A stretch of 64,000 nucleotides of DNA from Melampsora larici-populina 98AG31 (taxonomy: Eukaryota > Basidiomycota > Pucciniomycetes > Pucciniales > Melampsoraceae), in assembly GCF_000204055.1 (NCBI RefSeq), contig NW_006768795.1, positions 859,211 through 923,210 of the forward strand, given 5' to 3'. The notes beneath the pieces were generated by a model that worked only from the letters and a program-made list of their open reading frames with translations, was not told the DNA's origin and made no database searches. Shown here one piece after another: positions 56,834-64,000 of this stretch. The position numbers and the translations under genes were made by a program. Every line of letters begins with the position of its first letter. Positions within the stretch are counted from its first letter, which is position 1.

Positions 56834-58283
56834 GAGCATCCACTATCGTCTCTGTAAACGGCCTCGGTACGGTAAATTTTACTGAAATTTACAGTACCGA
56901 TCCTCAAAATCCCCAATCGTGTACAAAGTACACATCGGTACCTACAGAATCGGTCAAAAATCTGTAGAGCTCCAGTAAATCTACTGGACCTCTGCAGATT
57001 CTCTACCGAATCGGTATCCAGCAAATCTACAGAATCTACCGAGCAAATCCATCACCACCTCACTCAACACCACCATCTCTGTCACATACCTATTGACTTC
57101 AATCACCCCCTTGATGATCAACTTTTCCGTGCTCGCCTCAAACATCTCGTTTTCCCTCTCATCGATCGAGCGAATCCATCGAGATCCATCACCACCTTGC
57201 CCAAAAGCACCCTCTACCATCACATATTCTTTGATTTCAATCACCCTCTCATCAATCAAGTTTTTCAAGCTCTCATCAAACAACTTTTTTATCCTCTCAT
57301 CAATCAACATGTTCATTTTCTCATCAATCAACTCTTTCAACTCAACTCTTTCACCTTCTGATCAATCCAGTTTCATAAATCAGAATGAATTCACCAAATG
57401 AAAACATCGTGTGATTTTGCAATGTCATCATACAATGTAATCGCAAATCAATCACTCAAGATATATTTCTCTTATCAAATATTTGTTATCATTTCATTGC
57501 TTGTTATCTCTTTTTCTTCCTGGTAGTTTGTAAAGAAAAGTGGAATCGGAGGCATCGAGTCAATGAAATGGAGTAAACAGTGTCCAAATATTGTTCCCTT
57601 GTGCCACCCAGTTGTGAACATTGAGATCATTCATCAGATAACAATGGATCTCAGCATCTTGTAAATCTGGATAATTGGACAATGCTGTTGGTGTTTGAGC
57701 CAAGGTCTGAACAGACTTGCAGATTCTTTACTGGAGGCACGATTGTGGGACCAGGCCTTTTCTGTACAGTATCCACTGTACAGAATGCTGCAGAATTAGG
57801 GCTGTGACCCGGTCCCGGCCCTGCCCGGCCGAAGGTGACCGGCAATATTTTCAACGCCGGCGGTCCCGGCCTCGGGGCTCTGAAACCTAATCAGAATAGG
57901 GTGCAAAGCCCTGCGGGCGCCCCGGGCGCCCGGCCCGGCCGACTGCCCGATCCTGTTTTCGCCAAAAATAATATAAAAATTTCCCCTTTCCAAGGGTTTT
58001 TTACTCGTAAATCTGGGCCCGGCCCTGCCTGGACACCCAAGGCCTGAGATTCGGGCAGGCCCTGGTCGGCCCTGAGAAGTTTCCAGGGGACCTCGGGTCT
58101 ACCCAGGGTCGGGCTTGGCCCCGGGGCCGGCCACGAACTCTCAGGGCCGGGTCACAGCCCTATGCAGAATGGTGTTTACAGAAACGATAGTGGAATTCCG
58201 TGTTTCTGTACGTACAGACGCTGTACTTTACGGACACGACCAGTAAATTTACTGAAAATTTACTGTAACGATAGTGGATGCTC
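56834..58283. mobile_element. PIF/Harbinger-like MITE
   Basis: 1450 bp, with terminal inverted repeats GAGCATCCACTATCGT at both ends and TAA duplicated at 56831-56833 and 58284-58286. GAGCATCC-type ends with a TAA (TWA) duplication are typical of PIF/Harbinger (Tourist-like) elements. Related GATAGTGG and TTTACTG words recur inside both ends. A minus-strand frame of 119 codons (57340-56981) encodes coiled-coil-like LIDERIKKLFDESLKNLIDE; it comes from a tandem CTCATCAATCAA-like repeat and is not a known transposase. A 366-bp hAT MITE is nested inside. Confidence 0.9.
57797..58162. mobile_element. GC-rich hAT MITE nested in the PIF-like MITE
   Basis: 366 bp, with perfect 16-bp terminal inverted repeats TAGGGCTGTGACCCGG and the 8-bp target duplication TGCAGAAT at 57789-57796 and 58163-58170. 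An 8-bp duplication with TAGGG-type ends indicates hAT. The interior is very rich in G and C (repeated CCCGGCC) against AT-rich surroundings. No coding capacity. Confidence 0.95.
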
Positions 58284-58502
58284 TAAGAGTTCTATGGTGA
58301 TGAGATTGAGAAAAGTGATTGACATGAGAATGAGAATGAGAATGGATCGTGATGACGATGGAAGATTGGTGAGAGTGAATTGTGTAGCATTAGCATTGAC
58401 AGTTTGGAAATTCACTTTCAATCTTCACACTTTACTCTTCAGACTTCATCATCAACTAGTTCATCAAACTCAAGAACAAATCAAATCAAACATCAAACTA
58501 CA

Positions 58503-60468
58503 ATGAGTTCATCTGATCAAGAACATCAACCAATTCATCACTATCATCATCAGTTTAGATGGTCAGTCAACCCATCACATCATCTCTTTCACTTCACATC
58601 ACATCTTTCTGATATGCTTTCTTTCAAATCAAAGGGATAGCTCAGTACCTCAACAAGTCTTGATCAAAGGTTCATTCGATCAATGGCAATCGTTAGTCTC
58701 TTTAACTTTCAAATCTCAAATCATTGCAAAACCCGAGTTCTAATCTGATTCTCATTCGATCTGTTAAACCAGTTCACTCGAGCTTATTAAAGAACCTTCC
58801 GGTAAATTCGGTCGATCCATAGAACTCGATCATGGTTCAAGAGTTTCATACAAGGTGATCAATCAAACCACTCCGTTCTCATACACACATTGACTCATCT
58901 AATATCTTTGACTATTGATTGATAGTATATTATTGATGGAGTATGGAGGCATAATCCAAACGAACCAACCGAAACTGATTCAAATGGTAACATCAATAAC
59001 GTCTTTGAAGGTCAATCACAACATCTCTTTAAATTTCCATTGATAAGTTTGACTAATCATCTTTCTTGATGTTCAATAGTTCCAGAATATCTTCCATCTG
59101 AATCGCAACATTCAGATCAAGAATCACAACCTGAACCCAACACCTTTGATTCTCAAGCCGATCAAACCTCCGAACCCACAGAAGACAAAGATCTCATCAA
59201 CACAGGTTTGATCTCTTTCCTTCCATGAAATCCGAATTCCTAATCTAACTCACATACTCTATTTCTCTTAGCCGTCTTTCCAACCCAAAGTCCTCAAAGA
59301 ATCCCATCAACATCTCAATCCACTCCACCATCCACTCGTCTTCCCACCAAATCGATGATCGGCAGTCGAACCCATTCATTAATCTCACAATCCAGATCAC
59401 GTCATACGTCATATCATTCACCAAGTTTCTTAGGTTCGACCATCGCACCAGGTACTCCAACCGAGAAATCCACTCCAGCTCAAACTTCGGTTTCAACGGT
59501 AGTCTCAGCCATGGCCGGAGCAGCTGCTACAGCTATTCCTGCTGCTATCTTTGCTGTGACGGGTAAAGATATTATACGTAATAGAAGTAGTAGTGCAAGT
59601 GCAAGTGCAAGATCTATGCCGGTGAGTATCAATAAAGCGAATGTAGATCGAAACGTTTCACTTCCGAATAGTACTCCTGGTCAAAAACTTAAGAGTGACA
59701 TTCAAGAACCTTTACCGATCCTGCTTACACTTAATGATCCTAAAGAGAATGATGAAGTCGTTAAAGGGAAATCAGAAGTTGATACTCATTTACAACTCGA
59801 ACCATCACAGCAAGATAGATCAGAACCAAAAGTAGAAAGTATCGAAACTCAAGTTCAAGAAGTTCAAGATCCTAAGCCAGAACCTGAACTGATTGGTGGA
59901 GGAGCTTTACAAGCCATTGAAGAAACTGGATCCGAAGTATCACAGAATGATAAACCAGACACGAAGTCCAAAGAAGAACTTATCAACCAATCCACAAGTG
60001 TAACCGATCTACCATCCTCAACTGAAGCTGTGGTCCAACCTCCGACCTCAGAGAATGTGCCACACCCATCCNNNNNNNNNNNNNNNNNNNNNNNNNNNNN
60101 NNNNNNNNNNNNNNNNNNNNNNNNNNNNNNNNNNNNNNNNNNNNNNNNNNNNNNNNNNNNNNNNNNNNNNNCCGCCGTAGTGAGTGAGCTGATACCTTTT
60201 ATACCCGTGTCTATTGGATCGATTGGAAAGAGATCGTCTCCTTTGATCAACCAGAACATGAAGGAGAAAGTCAAGTTGGTGATGATCCTAATACGCCAGT
60301 TAGGAAACGTAAGACTAGTTTGTAAGTTTTTTTTTGTTTGGATTGGATTATTGGGTTTTCATGCAGTGGATTGATTGGGATTCTTCTTTTTGTAGGTTTC
60401 AGAAAATTAAAGTCGCTCTTAGTCCTGGTTCACATGGTCATAGGAAAACATCTGAATCTACTGAATAA
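58503..60468 (+). CDS. AMPK-beta/CBM48-like glycogen-binding-domain protein
   Basis: Start MSSSDQEHQPIHHYHHQFRW at 58503. Short exons join to WDSSVPQQVLIKGSFDQWQS, LELIKEPSGKFGRSIELDHG and YKYIIDGVWRHNPNEPTETD, the E-set carbohydrate-binding fold of AMPK-beta subunits and yeast Crp1/Mdg1-type proteins (V-x-GSFDxW ... YKFxVDGxW). The rest is Ser/Thr/Glu-rich and disordered, with one hydrophobic Ala-rich stretch (VVSAMAGAAATAIPAAIFAV) that may be a membrane or buried helix. The last exon reads FQKIKVALSPGSHGHRKTSE with stop at 60466-60468. The assembly gap at 60072-60171 lies in the coding region and the frame after it (DQPEHEGESQVGDD) differs from that before, so gap size or an intron is unresolved. 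Role: probably glycogen or starch-like binding or signalling. Confidence 0.82.
60072..60171. other. Assembly gap of 100 N
   Basis: Exactly 100 undetermined bases, a conventional placeholder, so the true length is unknown. It interrupts the C-terminal coding part of the CBM48-like gene. Confidence 0.98.
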
Positions 60469-61600
60469 TTCGTTTTGATCATTATCAAACAGTTTAATTT
60501 AATCATTACAAATAAGATTGATCATCTTTTTTTCATTTGGTTCCTCTTTTCTCTCTCTCTTAACTCTTTGTGTTAACTTTTTCATTTTTTTAACAAGAAT
60601 ACAGCATTTTTTTTTGATTTTTTTTTTGGTTTTTGGTGGTATTATCTTTTTCTCTCTTAATTGCTTTAGTTAGGTTTTTGGTTCTTTTGGTATACATATC
60701 TATATACACGAATAGAACCATTTGTTTTTCTTTTCATTTTCTTTCTCTTATTTCCTCTCTATGCTTTCTTACACCGTTTTTTCTTTTAAACACTTAAATT
60801 TAAAGACACAATAATGATAATGAAGAACTGCTCAGAGTCAATGATGAAATATGTTTTTTTTCTTCTCGACTATATTTAACAATCAACTATAATCTCTAGT
60901 TAATGATTTCTTTGTTTTGTTTGTATGTATGTAGTTTTTTTTGTATATAGTACTCTACTCTACTCTACTTTTATATAATGTAAATGTGAAATGGCTTTTT
61001 TTATAATTTTTGAAGAGGTTTTTTTGGTTTGGAAACTTTTTTGGAAACATATACATTGTTCTTTTCTTTCGTTGAGGAGATTAGTATCACGTTTCTTGAG
61101 CAAAGAACAAACCAAAACATGCAGAACAACAAGGAACCTCGAGTCTTTGAAAGAGAAACATGAATAGGTGTAGGTAACTCGTTATTTACTGATTGGAATA
61201 TCGAAATGTTAGGTGATAAGTAAATTTCCTTTGTTGTAATAAACGGGTCGGGTTTTGTATGAGTCATTTACTTGAGTGGTAAGATGACACATCATCGTTC
61301 CTTCTTCACCAAATTCCGTTTATTCATCGAAATTCTTCTTTACCATCTTCATTCTCGATAGTTCCAATCTAGTCTCTTCAAGAAATACTTTAGTTAATCG
61401 CATCTAAGGTATCATTTTTTGAAGTACCTATCATTGAAGTATCTATATATCATTATCGTAACTTGAATCCGTCCTTGAAAACCGTTTATATTAAAAAACG
61501 TCTTTTATAAATATAGACTTATCTCGGCTTAGAGAACTAGGGTATATCAGAGGATGGTGTTGACTATGCAGCAGCTGCAGATGTTACGATTCAGTTGGAC
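60469..61600. other. AT-rich spacer, no gene seen
   Basis: T-rich tracts and simple runs (for example CTCTACTCTACTCTAC at about 60952) follow the CBM48-like gene. No coding or structural feature is supported up to the retroelement reading frame that starts near 61666. Confidence 0.5.
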
Positions 61601-61665
61601 CGGCTTAGAGAAAACTATCTCTCGTCCGGCGGTCCAAAAATTGTGTCTTGGTTGGAACTCTGAGC

Positions 61666-63278
61666 TTCTTTTGCGAGGATCATTCCGTATTTATCCCCGG
61701 GCTGGTACAGACATTGGTCTGAATTTGCCTTTCCGTTGGCTTTTCATTATGGGCCAGATCCAACCTACAATTTCAAGGATGAGGGTCCTGTCCCAACAAC
61801 CAATCCTCGGAATGATCAAGACAGGTTGTTCATTTTCGCTCCCACTCGGGATGGAGAAAGCGACGAGTATCCTCCTGACGGTCACGACGGAGTTGTTTAT
61901 CAAACTGGAGATTCAGAACAAACAGAAAGAGCTGAGAAAGCAAATGTTTGTCAAGAAGAGATTAGAGAACGTGTACCTGAAACAGGTCCTTTGAACGTTC
62001 CTTTTCAACCAGAGTTTTTGGCAACGCAAACTCCTTTTGACCAACAGTTACCTGAGGTATTACCCACTGGACATGTTACGGCAGAAGATTGAGTCAAAAT
62101 GCTTTCTATGGCCAACAAGGATGCTCAAGAGACCATTCGAGCTTTATTGGCTAAGCAAGGAAAGAAGGGTCATCATCATCACCGTCATAAACATCAGGAT
62201 GATAGTTCAGATTCTTTGGATTCAGATGATAAAGAGGATAAGAAGAAACGGAAATTTGCCTTTATATCAAAAGCGGTACCAGTATCCGACTCTGAAAAAA
62301 TCTTTACAGAGGGTGCTACAAAATACGCCGCTGACGTCAAAGGTTATGAATCTAATATTGCTTTGGCAGTTAGAGAATTTAAAAGGGCTGGGAAGCCAGC
62401 TCACTTTCCAGAGGTTTTATCTAAAGAACTATTGCTGGGACAATTCATTGATGTTTGTCAAATCAAAGGAGAACTCTTTAACAAGAAAAAAGGAGACTTT
62501 TCTTATTCAACAACTGGAAAAGAAAAAGGATTGGAAGTTTCAAAACATCTCACCCTCGAAATCGACGATTTGGCTGAATGGCAGCATTATTTTTCAATTC
62601 TTAAAAAAGCAATTGAAATGGGTTTTCCGGATTGTAGAAAACAAATTTCGGACTATTCAGAGTACATCAATTCGCAATTTTGGTTGGGTCCTATTCAAGC
62701 CAATTGGAAGAACATCACCGACTACAATGCAGCTTTCAGATCTCAAGTGGCGGATAGGAGATATGTATGTTTTTCGGATTGGGATCATAAGGATTTTGAT
62801 GTCCTTAAGACTCAATACTTTGGTAGTAGTTATTTCAACACTGCTCCTAATCTTGCTCAATCTGGTTCTTCTTTTTCAAGACCTTTGTTTCAAGCTCCTT
62901 TTTGTCAAAAAGGTGGTTTTCAGCAAGGTCCTGTATCAAAACCATATAGTGGTCCATCTAGTGGAGTTATTCCTTCTGGTAGTGCTCCTAATTATGTTGC
63001 GGATTTTAAACATAAGGGGATTCATAAAATTACGAGCTCGAAAGATGTGGGAAAGATGGCAGAGGAATATTGTTTTGCGTTTAATAGCAAAAGAGACTGT
63101 CCCCTTGGTGATAGCTGCCCCCGCTTACATTTTTGTGTTGGTAGAGTTCTCTGTTTCAATTTTTCTATTCTTTACGTGAATATGAGTGGAAATTTTTTGA
63201 GATAGATACTAATATTTGAGTTATTTGCAGAATGTCCGGGGATGTGGTAAAAAACACCGCGGATGCCATCACACCTGA
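61666..63278 (+). pseudogene. Gag-like protein of a DIRS-type retroelement
   Basis: One frame is open from about 61666 (FARIIPYLSPGWYRHW), stops at TGA 62090-62092, and reopens in the same frame at 62099 (MLSMANKDAQETIRALLAKQ). Either the TGA was CGA, or translation starts at 62099. The protein has a His/Asp/Lys-rich linker (HHHHRHKHQDD, KEDKKKRK), a helical domain (FKRAGKPAHFPEVLSKELLL to NAAFRSQVADRRYVCFSDWD) and ends in a Cys/His cluster CFAFNSKRDCPLGDSCPRLH then FC. An intron (63137-63230, GTTGGT...branch TACTAAT...TTGCAG) joins to NVRGCGKKHRGCHHT and a stop at 63276-63278, completing CCHC-like ligands. It would package element RNA. Upstream boundary uncertain. Confidence 0.72.
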
Positions 63279-64000
63279 AGAATATACGTCGGAGAAGTTC
63301 CTCCGAGGTTATCAATGGGATGGGACTTCTCCTTTAGGTTTTTTGGTGGCAATTGAATCGAGCAGATACACCGAGCCTTTTCCAGATGACCCTTCTCTGG
63401 AAGACAATGAGGACGCAAGATATGCTTTGAAGCAATATCATTATCTATTTAAAATCTCTACTCCATTTAAGATTGACAAGATGGAGCAATTATTGAAACA
63501 TCATCCGAATCCAGCTTTTGTGAAATCAGTGCTGAAAGGTTTAAAGGACGGATTTTGGCCTTCCTCGTTGAAACCAGATTCAGAAATAATTGACGTCCCT
63601 AATCACAAAACTTGTTTCGATAATCAAAAATTGCTGGAAGATCAATGTGAAGAAGAAATTCAAAAAGGAAGGTATTCAGAAGAATTTTCAACTTTGATCC
63701 CAGGCATGAAAGTTATTCCGTTGTTGATGACATCTAAGAAATATTCAGCTAAAATGAGAGTTTGTTCAAACATGAGTGCAGGAAATCCTTCGCCTAATGA
63801 TTTGATTGATAAAGACAGAATTAAGGTATCTTATGATTCATTGAAATCGTGGATTCCGTTTTTAATCGAATTAAAGAAGAGATATGGTGAGGTTACCATT
63901 TTCAAATCCGACGTCGAAGGCGCTTTCAGGACCTTGTCGGCGCATTTACAATATTTGATTGGGGCTAAGTGGGCCCAATTTGATCTCCTCAAAGGTTGGA
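63232..64000 (+). CDS. Reverse transcriptase of a DIRS-like retroelement, 5' part
   Basis: An open frame from ATG 63232 (MSGDVVKNTADAITPEEYTS) to the window end, 256 codons, overlapping the last 47 nt of the gag-like frame at +1. HHPNPAFVKSVLKGLKDGFW is the block that precedes the catalytic domain in DIRS/Ngaro-type reverse transcriptases. RVCSNMSAGNPSPNDLID matches the xDLSxPxGxSxND block, and FKSDVEGAFRTLSAHLQYL is motif A with the catalytic Asp. It runs off the right edge, so motif YxDD, RNase H and any tyrosine recombinase lie outside. DIRS-like is my best call; another RT lineage with the same block is possible. Confidence 0.78.
   Translation, partial: MSGDVVKNTADAITPEEYTSEKFLRGYQWDGTSPLGFLVAIESSRYTEPFPDDPSLEDNEDARYALKQYHYLFKISTPFKIDKMEQLLKHHPNPAFVKSVLKGLKDGFWPSSLKPDSEIIDVPNHKTCFDNQKLLEDQCEEEIQKGRYSEEFSTLIPGMKVIPLLMTSKKYSAKMRVCSNMSAGNPSPNDLIDKDRIKVSYDSLKSWIPFLIELKKRYGEVTIFKSDVEGAFRTLSAHLQYLIGAKWAQFDLLKGW

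Noticed and set aside
62037..63179. 380-codon plus-strand frame over the DIRS-like gag region
   Set aside because: It overlaps the gag-like frame in another phase, is full of unusual Trp/Ile/Lys runs and lacks any motif. The other frame has the helical domain and the Cys/His cluster.
1..64000. CRISPR arrays, bacterial operons, rRNA and tRNA genes
   Set aside because: The window is eukaryotic; no regularly spaced identical short repeats and no rRNA-like or convincing tRNA cloverleaf sequences were seen by eye.

Overview
The window is eukaryotic and looks fungal. Genes are broken by many short GT-AG introns (about 50-100 nt), base composition is AT-rich, and most of the space is transposons of types common in basidiomycetes. 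A rust fungus or close relative (Pucciniomycotina) is my inference, not something the sequence proves. There are 100 N at 60072-60171, so this is a draft scaffold.

Host-like genes are few. They are dipeptidyl peptidase III (3478-6697, minus), a leucine-rich-repeat-like protein (10262-11936, minus), a polytopic membrane protein of unknown function (29024-31961, plus) and a protein with an AMPK-beta/CBM48-like glycogen-binding domain (58503-60468, plus). Three divergent members of one unrecognised gene family lie within 25 kb: A (21797-24399, minus), B (35802-37722, plus) and C (44357-46603, plus). They share a conserved N-terminal domain, a central block, a disordered linker carrying SUMO-acceptor-like and SUMO-interaction-like motifs, and a helical C-terminal domain.

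Mobile DNA by position: a decayed DDE transposase at the left edge (1-1713); Tc1/mariner copy 1 (13125-14237); a complete Ty3 chromovirus with 206-bp LTRs and a 5-bp target duplication (14781-20907); a 2274-bp terminal-inverted-repeat element with a 6-bp duplication (25986-28259); Tc1/mariner copy 2, split by a complete hAT element (39168-43301); a MULE with imperfect terminal inverted repeats (47253-54101) whose product joins FAR1, MULE, SWIM, CCHC, RTC4-like and OTU parts and which is itself interrupted by a CACTA-like palindromic MITE (51565-52380); Tc1/mariner copy 3, intact (54788-55909); a PIF/Harbinger-like MITE (56834-58283) containing a hAT MITE (57797-58162); and the start of a DIRS-like retroelement running off the right edge (about 61666-64000).

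The layout is a nested transposon cluster around islands of host genes. Several insertions can be read to the base: target duplications are present and the interrupted reading frames close exactly when the insert is removed on paper. Decay is also visible, mainly TGA codons where CGA is expected, a gag frameshift and a poly-A frameshift. The most novel-looking items are the three-member family and the MULE-RTC4-OTU gene.
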